A stretch of DNA of 36,592 nucleotides. Source: Actinomycetota bacterium (GTDB taxonomy: Bacteria; Actinomycetota; Actinomycetes; S36-B12; CAIYMF01). Positions 22,716 through 35,131 of the stretch are shown one piece after another; position 1 is the stretch's first letter; each line of letters opens with the position of its first letter. Made by a program: the position numbers and the translations under genes. The notes under the pieces are model-generated. The model saw only the letters and a list, made by a program, of their open reading frames with translations, did no database searches and was not told where the DNA came from. Where the stretch lies: assembly GCA_009697815.1 (NCBI GenBank), contig WLRQ01000025.1, positions 1 to 36,592 on the forward strand. Reading direction: 5' to 3'.

Positions 22716-23678
22716 TCAGACTGAGGCCTTCGGCGCACCGCGCACAGCGCCACGGGTCCGGATCGCGAGCAAGAATCTGATGAGCACCCACCACACCACT
22801 GTCGCGCCGAGCACGTGCACGCCGACAACAACCCAGGGGAGCCCGGTGAAGTACTGGACGTAGCCCACGAGCCCCTGAGAGAGGAAGACCGCGAGCGCCA
22901 CCGTGGCGGCGCGTCGGATCCGGGGGTGCGCATCAGTCGCTGTGAGTGCGACCCGCAAGCCGATGAGCAGGCCGATCGCAAGCACCACGAGATCAGCATG
23001 GAGCCAACTGATCGTCTGCGGGTCGAGTCCAAGGCGATGTGTGCGCGAGTCTCCAGCGTGCGGCCCGCTCGCGGTCACCAGCATTCCGGCGACGAGAACG
23101 CCCGACATCACACCTGTGAGGGTCAGGACGCCGATGCGGATTTCCCTTCGGACCACGTCGTTCGGGGGGCCATCGCCCGATTCCGAAGCTCGGTGCACCA
23201 AAGCTGTAGCCAGTGCAATGAGCACAAGAGAGAGCAGCAGGTGCGACCCCACCGCGATCGGGTTCAGACCCGTGAGAACGGTGATGCCCCCGAGGGGTAT
23301 CTGCGCGACGGTTCCCAGCAATGGCACAGCCGCCAGCCACGTGAGCGAACGTCGCGCAGGCAATACAAGTGCCCGACGTCGACGCGCGTCCCAGAGTCCT
23401 GCCGCGAGGGCCCCGAAGGCCAGCACGATGAGCACTCCCGTCAAGGCACGGTTGCCGAACTCGACGTACTTGTGCCACTCCTCGACCTGGCCGGCCACGG
23501 GAGTGATCGATTCGCCGCTGCACTGAGGCCACTTGGGACAGCCCAGCCCGGAACTGGTCAAACGAACCACAGCGCCGGTGACGACAATGCCCATCTGCGC
23601 GACGAGGTTCGCGACATAGATGCCTCGAACCCATCGCGGGGAGGTGCCGTCGACGTCCGCGCTGATCTGGGTGCTCAC
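22716..23678 (-). CDS. ctaA: Haem A synthase (CtaA/COX15)
   Basis: Oxidises haem O to haem A in the cytoplasmic membrane, the step after CtaB. The 320-residue protein has about eight membrane helices in two repeated halves. Conserved His lie in EEWHKYVEFGNRALTG, GSHLLLSL, LHADLVVLAIG and GVHVLGATVVWW. A Cys pair in GLGCPKWPQCSG near the first extracytoplasmic loop may take part in catalysis or haem transfer. The start is GTG at 23676-23678, with a -10-like TACCCT 6 bases upstream. It is 30 bases downstream of the ABC permease, so cotranscription is also possible. Confidence 0.93.
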   Translation of the reverse strand: MSTQISADVDGTSPRWVRGIYVANLVAQMGIVVTGAVVRLTSSGLGCPKWPQCSGESITPVAGQVEEWHKYVEFGNRALTGVLIVLAFGALAAGLWDARRRRALVLPARRSLTWLAAVPLLGTVAQIPLGGITVLTGLNPIAVGSHLLLSLVLIALATALVHRASESGDGPPNDVVRREIRIGVLTLTGVMSGVLVAGMLVTASGPHAGDSRTHRLGLDPQTISWLHADLVVLAIGLLIGLRVALTATDAHPRIRRAATVALAVFLSQGLVGYVQYFTGLPWVVVGVHVLGATVVWWVLIRFLLAIRTRGAVRGAPKASV

Positions 23679-23684
23679 GTGATC

Positions 23685-23690
23685 AGGGTA
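23685..23690 (-). promoter_or_regulatory. Putative -10 of ctaA (leaderless)
   Basis: TACCCT on the minus strand lies 6 bases before the ctaA GTG. A CTGACT sixteen bases upstream matches TTGACA at four of six positions and overlaps the stop of the permease gene. Confidence 0.35.
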
Positions 23691-23708
23691 GGCGAATCCT
23701 CGCGGGAG

Positions 23709-24497
23709 TCAGGACCAGCGGAATGTGCGCACGGTGATCGTGCCCGCGACCAGAGCCCAGACCAGAAGAATCACGACAGGCCCCAGCGGGAAGACCTGTC
23801 CGTGCAAGAGCACATCGCGCAGTCCCTGGCCCAGAGCCGAGGATGGCAACAAGGACACGACGGACGCGACACCCGCGGGCAGTCGGTCGGCCGGGATCAC
23901 CACTCCTCCGACAGCGAGAAGCAACAGGTACACCCCGTTTGCGACCGCGAGAGTCGCCTCGGCCCTCAAGAGCCCCGCCAGCAGTAGCCCCAGCGCGGAA
24001 AAGGCCGCAGTGCCGAGCACGAGGAGAAGGACTGCGGAAGGGGCAGATCCGACCGGCTGCCACCCCAGAACGAAGGCCACCACGGCCACCAGCAGGATCT
24101 GGACCACCTCGACGGCCAGCACCCCAAGGGTTTTGGCCACCACGAGGCCAGAGCGCCCGAGCGGTGTCGCGCCCAGAAGTTTGAGGACGCCGTACCGTCG
24201 CTCGAAGCCCGTGGCGATCGCCTGTCCGGTGAACGCGGTGGACATCACCGCCAGCGCGAGCACACCCGGCGCCACTGCGTCGATCGAGGGGGAGTGGCCC
24301 ACAAGGTCCGTCGGAAGATGTGAGAGCCCGACCAGCAGGAGGAGCGGGATCACGAGGGTCAGCAGCAGCTGCTCCCCGTTGCGCAGGGTGGTCCGGATCT
24401 CGTGCAGCGCCTGAGAGAGAAGGATTCGTCTCCGAGGGGCCGCACCCGGCATGGGGGACAGGCCCCCGGGTGCGGTGGTGATCCCGCTGACACTCAT
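23709..24497 (-). CDS. ABC-2 type transporter permease
   Basis: A 262-residue integral membrane protein with a cytosolic N-terminus (about 25 residues) and about six hydrophobic segments, including LLLTLVIPLLLLVGLSHL, ILLVAVVAFVLGW and VILLVWALVAG. It has the layout of ABC-2 exporter permeases. Its ATG at 24497 overlaps the stop of the ATPase gene upstream (ATGA), so the two form an exporter. As I recall, a comparable pair (Rv1457c-Rv1458c) lies between ctaA and sufR in M. tuberculosis. The substrate is unknown. Confidence 0.87.
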   Translation of the reverse strand: MSVSGITTAPGGLSPMPGAAPRRRILLSQALHEIRTTLRNGEQLLLTLVIPLLLLVGLSHLPTDLVGHSPSIDAVAPGVLALAVMSTAFTGQAIATGFERRYGVLKLLGATPLGRSGLVVAKTLGVLAVEVVQILLVAVVAFVLGWQPVGSAPSAVLLLVLGTAAFSALGLLLAGLLRAEATLAVANGVYLLLLAVGGVVIPADRLPAGVASVVSLLPSSALGQGLRDVLLHGQVFPLGPVVILLVWALVAGTITVRTFRWS

Positions 24498-25468
24498 GAC
24501 CTCAACTCGCGACCGGTCAGATCAAGGAAGACATCCTCGAGGCTGCGGCGCCCGGTGGAGATATCCCGCGGGGACACCCCGAGCGCATCGGCCCAAGATC
24601 CCACCGCCGAGAGCACCTGAGGGCCGACTTCACCCTCCACGCGATAGTGACCCGGAGGGCCCTCAAGAACCACAGCGCCCGCGGGGAGCCGAGTGCGCAG
24701 CGGGACAAGGTCGAGCCCCTCGGACGCGGTGAAGGACAAGACCCCACCTCCGCCCACCAACTCGCCCGTCGGGCCCGACGTGACCAGCCGGCCGTGATCG
24801 ATGATCACCACTTGGTCCGCCAGCCGCTCGGCCTCGTCGATCAGGTGGGTGGTCAGTACGACGGTGACACCGTCGGCCCTGAGTTGTTCGACCAGATCCC
24901 ATGCCGCGAGCCGTGTCTGAGGATCCATACCGGCACTCGGCTCGTCAAGAAAGACGAGGTCCGGGCGGCCGACCACCGCACACGCCAGGGCGAGCCGCTG
25001 CTTCTCCCCGCCTGACATGCGTCGGTAGGTGGCGCGAACGCCACCGAGGCCGAGTCGAGCAACAAGATCATCGACGTCGAGGGGGTTGGCATAGAACGAG
25101 GCGAGGTGGCGCAGCATGGGTACGGCGCGGATCGAGGAGTAGATGCCCCCGTCCTGGAGCATCACTCCCACACGGGGACGCAGCGCTGCACAGTCGCGGA
25201 CGGGGTCAAGGCCCCACACCCGCACCGAACCCGAATCTGGCGACAGATAGCCCTCGCAGACCTCGATCGTGGTGGTCTTGCCCGCGCCGTTGGGGCCAAG
25301 CAGGGCGGTGATCTGACCCGCCGGAACCTCGAAGCTCAGTCCGCCGAGGGCATGCGTGGATCCGTACGAGACCGCCAGGTCGGTGATCTCGACGGCGACC
25401 TCAGCCCGCGCCAAGAGCGGGCGACCGCCGTGGCTCCCGGGGTCGCGAGGAGTTCCAGCCTCAGTCAC
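24494..25468 (-). CDS. ABC transporter ATP-binding protein
   Basis: A 324-residue nucleotide-binding subunit: Walker A GPNGAGKTTT, signature MSGGEKQRLALA, Walker B DLVFLDEPSAGMDP and the switch His in VVLTTHLIDEAERLAD. A C-terminal regulatory region of about 90 residues follows the ATPase core, as in DrrA/CcmA-type exporter ATPases. It energises the permease encoded next to it. The start is GTG at 25466-25468, with a -10-like TAGACT 6 bases before it and no SD, again suggesting a leaderless transcript. It is divergent from sufR. The ABC pair plus ctaA forms one probable minus-strand unit. Confidence 0.9.
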   Translation of the reverse strand: MTEAGTPRDPGSHGGRPLLARAEVAVEITDLAVSYGSTHALGGLSFEVPAGQITALLGPNGAGKTTTIEVCEGYLSPDSGSVRVWGLDPVRDCAALRPRVGVMLQDGGIYSSIRAVPMLRHLASFYANPLDVDDLVARLGLGGVRATYRRMSGGEKQRLALACAVVGRPDLVFLDEPSAGMDPQTRLAAWDLVEQLRADGVTVVLTTHLIDEAERLADQVVIIDHGRLVTSGPTGELVGGGGVLSFTASEGLDLVPLRTRLPAGAVVLEGPPGHYRVEGEVGPQVLSAVGSWADALGVSPRDISTGRRSLEDVFLDLTGRELRS

Positions 25469-25474
25469 GCGTGG

Positions 25475-25480
25475 AGTCTA
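25475..25480 (-). promoter_or_regulatory. Putative -10 of the ABC transporter genes (leaderless)
   Basis: TAGACT on the minus strand, 6 bases before the GTG at 25468. No convincing -35 was found. It sits about 110 bases from the sufR promoter, so the two divergent units have separate -10 elements. Confidence 0.4.
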
Positions 25481-25581
25481 AGGGGAGTCGCGGCCACGCT
25501 TTCGCGTGCACGACAGTGGCGCGAGGGGAGGCCACGGAGGGTGTGAGGCAGGTCTCCACGTGCCGTGGTTCGCGCGATCGA

Positions 25582-25591
25582 CCTAATTAGG
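25582..25591. promoter_or_regulatory. Palindrome CCTAATTAGG upstream of sufR
   Basis: A perfect 10-base palindrome immediately before the -10-like TAACAA (25592-25597), and AT-rich in an otherwise GC-rich region. It could be an operator for SufR or another regulator. Binding is inferred from position only. Confidence 0.4.
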
Positions 25592-25597
25592 TAACAA
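25592..25597 (+). promoter_or_regulatory. Putative -10 of sufR (leaderless)
   Basis: TAACAA (AACAAT in the next register) lies 6-7 bases before the sufR GTG at 25605. A TTCGCG sits 17 bases upstream, the same weak -35-like hexamer as before tkt. Confidence 0.35.
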
Positions 25598-25606
25598 TGA
25601 CGTTGT
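25594..25606. promoter_or_regulatory. Inverted repeat ACAA-N5-TTGT over the sufR start
   Basis: ACAA at 25594-25597 and TTGT at 25603-25606 form a perfect inverted repeat spanning the -10 and the GTG. It recalls the CAAC-N6-GTTG site reported for SufR in cyanobacteria but has a different spacing, so it is only a candidate operator. Confidence 0.35.
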
Positions 25607-26324
25607 GAAATCCACTCGCGAGCTCATGGGCGCACCCGCACGGGTGGCGCGCGCATTGCTCGAGGGCGGTCCCCAGACCACCGCAGCCCTTGCGGTGCGC
25701 CTCGGACTGACCACCACCGCGGTTCGTCGCCACCTCGACGCTCTCGTCGAGACCGGACACCTCGAATCCGCCGAACGCGCTCCCTACGGACCGGCCGCAG
25801 GTCGGGGCGTCTCCCGCGGCCGCGGCCGTCCCGCCCGCGTCTATTCGCTCACGGCATCGGGCCGCGAGACGTTCGAATCGGCCTACGACGATCTCGCGGT
25901 GGGGGCCCTGCGGTTCCTGGGCCAGAGCGGCGGACCCGAGGCAGTGGCCGCCTACTCAGTACATCGTGCGGCCGAACTCGAGACGCGATACTCCGACATG
26001 GTCTCCAAGGTTCCGGTCACCGAACGCGTGGCGGCCCTGGTCTCTGCACTCAATGACGACGGCTACGCCGCATCCCTCGTTGAGGGCGTTTCCGACACCA
26101 CGGTTCAGATCTGCCAGCACCACTGCCCTGTGGCCCACGTAGCCGCCGAGTTCCCAGCGCTGTGCGATGCCGAGACCGAGGCCTTCGGCCGGCTGCTCGG
26201 TATCCACGTCACGCGCTTGGCCACCCTGGCGCACGGCGACGGCGTCTGCACCACCCTTGTTCCCCGCATCCGCGATACCGACATACCCACCACCACCCGC
26301 ACCGCCACGGAGGTCCTGTCATGA
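25605..26324 (+). CDS. sufR: SufR, iron-sulfur cluster-dependent repressor of the suf operon
   Basis: SufR represses suf genes when clusters are plentiful. The 239-residue protein has an N-terminal winged helix-turn-helix (about residues 10-60, [21 protein letters not shown]) and a wing rich in Gly/Arg. The C-terminal half carries C170, C174 and C187 in the [18 protein letters not shown] pattern, the likely [4Fe-4S] ligands; C215 is an additional Cys. The GTG start has no SD but follows a -10-like element at 6-7 bases. It overlaps sufB by ATGA, making a single operon with the genes it probably controls. Confidence 0.93.
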   Translation: MKSTRELMGAPARVARALLEGGPQTTAALAVRLGLTTTAVRRHLDALVETGHLESAERAPYGPAAGRGVSRGRGRPARVYSLTASGRETFESAYDDLAVGALRFLGQSGGPEAVAAYSVHRAAELETRYSDMVSKVPVTERVAALVSALNDDGYAASLVEGVSDTTVQICQHHCPVAHVAAEFPALCDAETEAFGRLLGIHVTRLATLAHGDGVCTTLVPRIRDTDIPTTTRTATEVLS

Positions 26325-27733
26325 CGACCGAGATCCACGACGAGCTCGAGGGGCTGGGTCGTTACGACTTCGGCTGGTCCGACACCGACATCGCTGGCGC
26401 CAATGCCCGACGCGGCCTCAACGAGGACGTCGTCCGCGACATCAGTGCGCGCAAGAACGAACCTGACTGGATGCTCCAGACGCGGCTGAAGGCCCTGCGC
26501 CTGTTCTACAAGAAGCCCATGCCTCCCTGGGGCTCAGACCTCAGCGGCATCGACTTCGACAACATCAAGTACTTCGTCCGCTCCACAGAGAAGCAGGCGG
26601 CCTCGTGGGACGACCTCCCCGACGACATCAAGAACACCTATGACCGTCTCGGCATCCCGGAGGCGGAGAAGCAGCGACTCGTCTCGGGCGTCGCCGCCCA
26701 ATACGAATCCGAGGTGGTCTACCACAAGATTCGTGAAGATCTCGAGGAGCAGGGCGTTATCTTCCTCGACACCGACTCCGGGCTGCGCGAGCACGAAGAC
26801 GTCTTTCGCGAGAACTTCGCCACGATCATCCCCGCAGGCGACAACAAGTTTTCCGCGCTGAACACCGCGGTGTGGTCAGGCGGCTCGTTCATCTACGTGC
26901 CCAAGGGTGTCAAGGTCGACATCCCACTGCAGGCCTACTTCCGCATCAACACCGAGAACATGGGCCAGTTCGAGCGCACGCTGATCATCGTCGACGAGGG
27001 CGCCTACGTTCACTACGTCGAGGGCTGCACCGCCCCGATCTACTCCAGCGACTCGCTGCACTCAGCAGTCGTGGAGATCATCGTGAAGAAGGACGCGCGC
27101 TGTCGCTACACGACGATTCAGAACTGGTCGAACAACGTGTATAACCTCGTCACCAAGCGCGCCGTCGCCCATCAGGGCGCCACCATGGAGTGGATCGACG
27201 GCAATATCGGCTCCAAGGTCACCATGAAGTACCCGGCTGTCTGGCTCGTCGGCGAGCACGCGAAGGGTGAAACCCTGTCGATCGCCTTCGCGGGCGAGGG
27301 CCAGCACCAAGACGCCGGCTCCAAGATGGTCCACGCCGCACCGAACACCTCATCGTCCATCGTCTCCAAGTCGGTGGCACGCGGTGGCGGCCGCACCTCA
27401 TACCGCGGCCTGGTGCAGGTTCTCGAAGACGCGCACGGCTCCAAGAGCACCGTGCGGTGCGATGCCCTCCTTGTCGACGACATCAGCCGGTCGGATACCT
27501 ACCCCTATGTCGATGTACGAACCGACGACGCGTCGATGGGCCACGAGGCCACGGTCTCCAAGGTCAGCGCCGACCAGTTGTTCTACCTGATGTCCCGCGG
27601 CATGTCCGAGGACGAGGCCATGGCCATGATCGTGCGCGGCTTCATCGAGCCGATCGCCCGCGAACTTCCCATGGAGTATGCGCTCGAGCTCAACCGGCTC
27701 ATCGAGCTTCAGATGGAAGGCGCAGTCGGCTGA
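26321..27733 (+). CDS. sufB: SufB, Fe-S cluster assembly scaffold
   Basis: SufB forms the SufBCD scaffold on which Fe-S clusters are built. The 470-residue protein has the family core: [53 protein letters not shown] and [20 protein letters not shown]. The Cys in the last motif corresponds to the essential C405 of E. coli SufB. The ATG at 26321 overlaps the sufR stop (ATGA) with GGAGG about 8 bases upstream; the longer open frame lies inside sufR. sufD starts two bases after its stop codon ends. It is encoded between the regulator and SufD as in other actinomycetes. Confidence 0.97.
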   Translation: MTTEIHDELEGLGRYDFGWSDTDIAGANARRGLNEDVVRDISARKNEPDWMLQTRLKALRLFYKKPMPPWGSDLSGIDFDNIKYFVRSTEKQAASWDDLPDDIKNTYDRLGIPEAEKQRLVSGVAAQYESEVVYHKIREDLEEQGVIFLDTDSGLREHEDVFRENFATIIPAGDNKFSALNTAVWSGGSFIYVPKGVKVDIPLQAYFRINTENMGQFERTLIIVDEGAYVHYVEGCTAPIYSSDSLHSAVVEIIVKKDARCRYTTIQNWSNNVYNLVTKRAVAHQGATMEWIDGNIGSKVTMKYPAVWLVGEHAKGETLSIAFAGEGQHQDAGSKMVHAAPNTSSSIVSKSVARGGGRTSYRGLVQVLEDAHGSKSTVRCDALLVDDISRSDTYPYVDVRTDDASMGHEATVSKVSADQLFYLMSRGMSEDEAMAMIVRGFIEPIARELPMEYALELNRLIELQMEGAVG

Positions 27734-27734
27734 T

Positions 27735-28904
27735 ATGAGTGTGGTTACCGATACCCCCGACAGTGTCGAAGCGCCCGACTTCCCCGTCCCCACCGGCCGT
27801 GAAGAAGCCTGGCGTTTCACGCCGCTCGCCCGCATGCGTGGGCTGCACGGCGAGGCTGCAACAAACCCTGTTGCTCCTCGCGTGACGATCGACGCGGCAC
27901 CAGAGGTGTCCGTCGAGATTGTGGCGGCGTCCGACCCGCGGGTCACCCGACGCCTCACACCTCTCGACCGCCCCAGCGCCCTGGCGATGGCCGGAGCACC
28001 CGAGTCGATCGTCGTGAGCATCGCCTCCGAGGTGGTGGCCTCGCGCCCCACCGTCATCCGCATCACGGGTGTGGGAGCCGATCGCACCTCCTACGGCCAC
28101 GTCATCATCGACGCTGCCCCATTCTCCAACTCCGTCGTGGTGCTCGAGCATGTGGGTTCCGCGTCCTACTCGGCCAATGTCGAGGTCCGCGTCGGAGACT
28201 GCGCGCAAGTTCAACTCGTCTCCGTCCAAGACTGGGACGACGACACCGTCCACCTCGGGCGCCAGCACGCGGTGATCGGCCGCGACGCTAAGTTCCGTTC
28301 ATTCGTGGCCACCTTCGGCGGCAACCTCGTCCGGCTCGTGCCCACTGTCGACTATGTCGGATCCGGCGGGGATGCCGAACTTCTCGGCGTCTTCTTCTCC
28401 GATGCGGGCCAACACCTCGAGCACCGCTCGCTGATCGACCACTCCGCACCACACTGCCGGAGCAACGTGCTCTACAAGGGCGCCCTCAGGGGCGATCCCT
28501 CCGCGGGTGAGGCGGGGATCGCCCGCAGCGTCTGGATCGGCGACGTCCTGATCCGTGCCGGCGCTATCGGAACCGAGACCTACGAGCTCAACCGCAACCT
28601 CGTCCTCACCGAGGCCGCTCGCGCTGACTCCGTGCCCAACCTGGAGATCGAGACCGGCGAGATCGTCGGCGCCGGACATGCCAGTGCCACAGGTCGCTTC
28701 GACGACGAACAGCTCTTCTACCTGATGTCACGCGGGATTCCGGCCGATGTGGCCACCCGCCTGGTCGTCCGCGGCTTCTTCTCCGACGTCATCTCGCGCC
28801 TCGGTCTCCCCGAGTGGGAAGATCGCCTGTCCTCCCTGATCGACTCCGAGCTCGGGTTGGAGATCGTCGAGGGTGCTGACGACGATTCCGGACACACCGG
28901 ATGA
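27735..28904 (+). CDS. sufD: SufD, Fe-S cluster assembly protein
   Basis: Partner of SufB in the SufBCD scaffold. The 389-residue protein begins MSVVTDTPDSVEAPDFPVPT and carries the SufD C-terminal region LEIETGEIVGAGHASATGRF; the His in GAGHASATG corresponds to the functionally important His of E. coli SufD. It shows the beta-helix-type core, including DHSAPHCRSNVLYKGALRG. The start ATG at 27735 is one base after the sufB stop, with GGAAGG about 13 bases upstream. Its stop overlaps the Rieske ferredoxin (ATGA). Confidence 0.95.
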   Translation: MSVVTDTPDSVEAPDFPVPTGREEAWRFTPLARMRGLHGEAATNPVAPRVTIDAAPEVSVEIVAASDPRVTRRLTPLDRPSALAMAGAPESIVVSIASEVVASRPTVIRITGVGADRTSYGHVIIDAAPFSNSVVVLEHVGSASYSANVEVRVGDCAQVQLVSVQDWDDDTVHLGRQHAVIGRDAKFRSFVATFGGNLVRLVPTVDYVGSGGDAELLGVFFSDAGQHLEHRSLIDHSAPHCRSNVLYKGALRGDPSAGEAGIARSVWIGDVLIRAGAIGTETYELNRNLVLTEAARADSVPNLEIETGEIVGAGHASATGRFDDEQLFYLMSRGIPADVATRLVVRGFFSDVISRLGLPEWEDRLSSLIDSELGLEIVEGADDDSGHTG

Positions 28905-29230
28905 GCGGCGTCGAGGTCTGCAAGGTCAGTGATGTGCCGTGGCCCGGTGCCCTCGCCGTCGATATCGACGGCGTCGCTGTGGCGATCGTCCGTGACGAGG
29001 AGGGCGAGATCCACGCCATCCGCGATATCTGTTCACATGCCGATGTGGCCCTATCCGAGGGCGAGGTCGACGGCTGCTTCATCGAGTGCTGGCTCCACGG
29101 CTCTCGCTTCGACCTGCGCACCGGCCAGCCGACAGGGCCTCCCGCCGTGTCGCCGATCCACATCTACCAGGTCGATGTCGAGGGCAGCGGAGATGCCGCC
29201 GTCGTTCTCGTCGATCTCGTCCCTCGCTGA
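28901..29230 (+). CDS. Rieske-type ferredoxin in the suf operon
   Basis: A 109-residue soluble Rieske-type [2Fe-2S] ferredoxin. Ligands are C44/H46 (CSHADVAL) and C63/H66 (CWLHGSRFD). The two extra disulfide cysteines of high-potential Rieske proteins are absent at the usual places; C58 is an extra Cys. This fits the low-potential ferredoxins of ring-hydroxylating dioxygenase type, which many tools annotate as non-haem oxygenase ferredoxin subunits. Its place between sufD and sufC suggests electron supply for cluster assembly or a cluster carrier, but that is inference. The ATG overlaps the sufD stop. Confidence 0.92.
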   Translation: MSGVEVCKVSDVPWPGALAVDIDGVAVAIVRDEEGEIHAIRDICSHADVALSEGEVDGCFIECWLHGSRFDLRTGQPTGPPAVSPIHIYQVDVEGSGDAAVVLVDLVPR

Positions 29231-29240
29231 CGCACCACCA

Positions 29241-29266
29241 CACAACACGACCGCACAACACGACCG
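29241..29266 (+). repeat. Two 13-base tandem repeats before sufC
   Basis: CACAACACGACCG occurs twice head to tail at 29241-29253 and 29254-29266, in the 88-base gap between the ferredoxin and sufC. This is the longest gap in the operon. Confidence 0.85.
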
Positions 29267-29318
29267 CACTCTGAGTCCACGCACGCACATGACCACCGCA
29301 ACAGGGAGATACAGCGCC

Positions 29319-31425
<2,107 letters not shown>

Positions 31426-31426
<1 letters not shown>

Positions 31427-31884
31427 TGGAACTCCAGTCGCTCTACCAGGAGATCATCCTCGACCACTACAAGCACCCCCAAGGCCGAGGGCTCCGCGAT
31501 CCTTTTGCGGCCGAGGTCCATCACGTCAATCCCACCTGTGGCGACGAGTTGACCGTTCGCGTCACGCTCGAGGGTGATGTGGTCATGGACATCTCGTACG
31601 ACGGGCAAGGCTGCTCGATCTCGCAAGCGTCAGCTAGCGTGCTCCACGAGCAACTCGTCGGCGGAACCATCGCCGCAGGCTTATCAATCACCGACGCGTT
31701 CCTGGCCCTCATGCAGGGCAGGGGCACCGTCGAGCCCGACGAAGAAATCCTCGGCGACGCGGTCGCGTTTGCCGGAGTCGCGAAGTACCCGGCACGCGTC
31801 AAGTGCGCGCTGCTGGCATGGATGGCCTGGAAGGACGCGGTCTCACAGGCCGTCGAACGCCACACCCCGGAGGTAACACCATGA
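31426..31884 (+). CDS. sufU: SufU, zinc-dependent sulfurtransferase
   Basis: SufU accepts persulfide sulfur from SufS and passes it to SufB. The 152-residue protein has the conserved Cys38 and Asp40 (NPTCGDEL), Cys63 (QGCSISQASASVL) and Cys127 (ARVKCALLAW), the SufU zinc site. SufU keeps a Gly-rich linker between the first two that IscU lacks, and the ISQAS segment marks the SufU type. The start is ambiguous: GTG at 31423 or ATG at 31426, both overlapping the sufS stop (GTGATG); I chose ATG. It overlaps sufT by ATGA. Confidence 0.94.
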
Positions 31885-32228
31885 CCGAGACCAGCGCTCC
31901 ACTCGCCAGTGGCGGGAGCATCACACCCGACGACGAGGTTATCGAGGCTCTGAAGGATGTCGTTGATCCCGAGCTCGGGATCAACGTCGTCGACCTCGGG
32001 CTGGTCTACGGCGTGTCCGTCGACGACTCCAATATCGCGACCATCGATCTGACCCTCACGTCAGCGGCATGCCCGCTCACCGACGTCATCGAGGACCAGA
32101 CACGTGCTGCCCTCGACGGCGTCGTCGCCGATTACCGCATCAACTGGGTCTGGATGCCACCGTGGGGGCCAGACAAGATCACTGACGATGGCCGGGAGAT
32201 GTTGCGCGCGCTCGGGTTCAACCTCTAG
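31881..32228 (+). CDS. sufT: SufT-like MIP18/DUF59 protein
   Basis: A 115-residue MIP18 (DUF59) family protein, called SufT in actinomycetes and similar to PaaD. It is thought to help mature Fe-S proteins. Visible blocks are DPELGINVVDLGLVYG, LTSAACPLTDVIEDQ with the conserved Cys, and WMPPWGPDKITDDGREML. The ATG at 31881 overlaps the sufU stop (ATGA), with GGAGG at 31869-31873. It is the last gene of the suf unit and converges on the FUSC gene about 60 bases away. Confidence 0.94.
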   Translation: MTETSAPLASGGSITPDDEVIEALKDVVDPELGINVVDLGLVYGVSVDDSNIATIDLTLTSAACPLTDVIEDQTRAALDGVVADYRINWVWMPPWGPDKITDDGREMLRALGFNL

Positions 32229-32288
32229 CTCACACAAGGGCCACCAACTGGACGGGCCATCACGTTCCCGGGCCGCACTCACGCGCCG

Positions 32289-33356
32289 CTAGGCAGACTC
32301 TGACGCAATCTCCGCCGGGATAGACCGCCAGAAGAATGAGAATGCCACGGTCAGCACCGCGGCTATGAGGGTGTCGATCAAGCGAAAGATCTCGGTGACT
32401 CCCAAGGACTCGCCCGCCAGCGAGAGCAGCGATGCGGCGAGCACCGTCACTCCGACCACGGCCACCGCGTACTGCGCCCGGAAGAACGCCACGACGACGA
32501 ATACACCGACGCTGATGGCAACTGCCACCTCGTACTGCGAGACGGGGGAGCGCCCCAACACAACAGCGACGACAGCGATCCCGATCAATGTGCCGAGCAT
32601 CCTCGATGCCACCCTCGTGGCTGTCCCAGTGGCGTCGGGGAGGGAGACCCAGGCCACCGTCATCGGGATCCAGTACTCGTGTGGCCACGAGAGCCACTGC
32701 CCGATGATCGTGGCCACCATGAACGACAGCGCAAGACGCGTTCCGTGGCGCACGAAGTCATCACGCGTCGTGAGCCGTTCTCGGAGGCGTCTGACGACGC
32801 CGGGCCCGGCGGACGCGGGCTCCCCGGCGCGACTCGTCGCAACGCGGACGCCCACGAGCGCGATCACCACGATCTGGATCACCCCGCCGAGGCCGAGCAG
32901 CGCACAGCTCTCGAAGGCCCCGACCGGCGTGTCGGGAGCCCCCATGAAGATGGCAAATGCCACCAGCGTCAACACTCCAGCAAGCCGGGCATTCGGTCCC
33001 GCGCCGCCCGCGAACCCGCAGCCAAAGCCGAACGCGCCCGCCACGAGCACCCCCACGGTGGTTACGAGGGTCGCATCAGACGAGAGCAGTCCACCCGTAA
33101 GGGTTCCCAGCATCACCCAGGCCAATACCCAGAGCTGCGTGAGGATGCGCCGGGGCAGACGCTCGGCTGTGGTGGCAAGTGGGACGAAGAACGCAGCAAT
33201 GCCGACAGGCACGGCCTGCGCTGAATGACCGGACCAGACACACACGATCATGAGACCCAAGGCCGATGTCGCCACGGCCGCCGGCATGCGCCACGTGAGC
33301 ATCTCGTACTCGAATGTGGCGACGCCGGCCACGACCTGACGCAGATGGGATGTCAC
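32289..33356 (-). CDS. FUSC-family membrane protein
   Basis: A 355-residue protein with many hydrophobic segments in two halves, for example VATSALGLMIVCVW and VAVVGVTVLAASLLSL, separated by a basic cytosolic region near the middle (VRRLRERLTTRDDF). The arrangement, with LSFMVATIIGQWLSWPHEYWIPMTV, resembles FUSC-type integral membrane proteins (fusaric acid resistance/aromatic acid exporter-like). The substrate is unknown. The open frame extends upstream to 33467, but the extra residues are Arg-rich; the GTG at 33356 (VTSHLRQVVAGVATFEYEML) is my choice, with another GTG at 33362. No good SD is visible. It is divergent from the ABC-F gene. Confidence 0.8.
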   Translation of the reverse strand: MTSHLRQVVAGVATFEYEMLTWRMPAAVATSALGLMIVCVWSGHSAQAVPVGIAAFFVPLATTAERLPRRILTQLWVLAWVMLGTLTGGLLSSDATLVTTVGVLVAGAFGFGCGFAGGAGPNARLAGVLTLVAFAIFMGAPDTPVGAFESCALLGLGGVIQIVVIALVGVRVATSRAGEPASAGPGVVRRLRERLTTRDDFVRHGTRLALSFMVATIIGQWLSWPHEYWIPMTVAWVSLPDATGTATRVASRMLGTLIGIAVVAVVLGRSPVSQYEVAVAISVGVFVVVAFFRAQYAVAVVGVTVLAASLLSLAGESLGVTEIFRLIDTLIAAVLTVAFSFFWRSIPAEIASESA

Positions 33357-33477
33357 CCCCACATTCTGGAGACTCGCGCACAGCGTCCTGCGCCCGGCTC
33401 GCCGTGGAGGCCCATGGCCGACGCCGCTCGATGTCCTCGAGGACGTCACACGGTCGGGAGGACTCAAGCCTGGCGCT

Positions 33478-33483
33478 TAGAAT
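33478..33483 (+). promoter_or_regulatory. Putative -10 of the ABC-F gene
   Basis: TAGAAT lies 9 bases before the ABC-F GTG start at 33493, with no SD between, so the transcript is probably leaderless or nearly so. A TCGGGA 18 bases upstream matches the -35 poorly. Confidence 0.45.
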
Positions 33484-33492
33484 CGTCCCACT

Positions 33493-35094
<1,602 letters not shown>

Positions 35095-35104
35095 GGTAGT
35101 GAAT

Positions 35105-35131
35105 ACTCACCTGATCCACAACTAGGTGAGT
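35105..35131 (+). terminator. Inverted repeat after ABC-F
   Basis: ACTCACCT at 35105-35112 and AGGTGAGT at 35124-35131 form a perfect 8-base stem with an 11-base loop, beginning 11 bases after the ABC-F stop. No T-run follows, so termination is plausible but not certain. Confidence 0.5.

Noticed and set aside
29241-29266. CRISPR-like repeat
   Set aside because: Only two contiguous 13-base units without spacers; a simple tandem duplication.
32229-32288. Terminator between convergent sufT and FUSC genes
   Set aside because: The GGGCC-type stretches do not pair in a proper inverted repeat and there is no T-run, so I report none.
33357-33467. Extra N-terminus of the FUSC protein
   Set aside because: The extension is Arg/Ser/Gly-rich and lacks a start with a ribosome site; the GTG at 33356 places the first membrane segment as expected.
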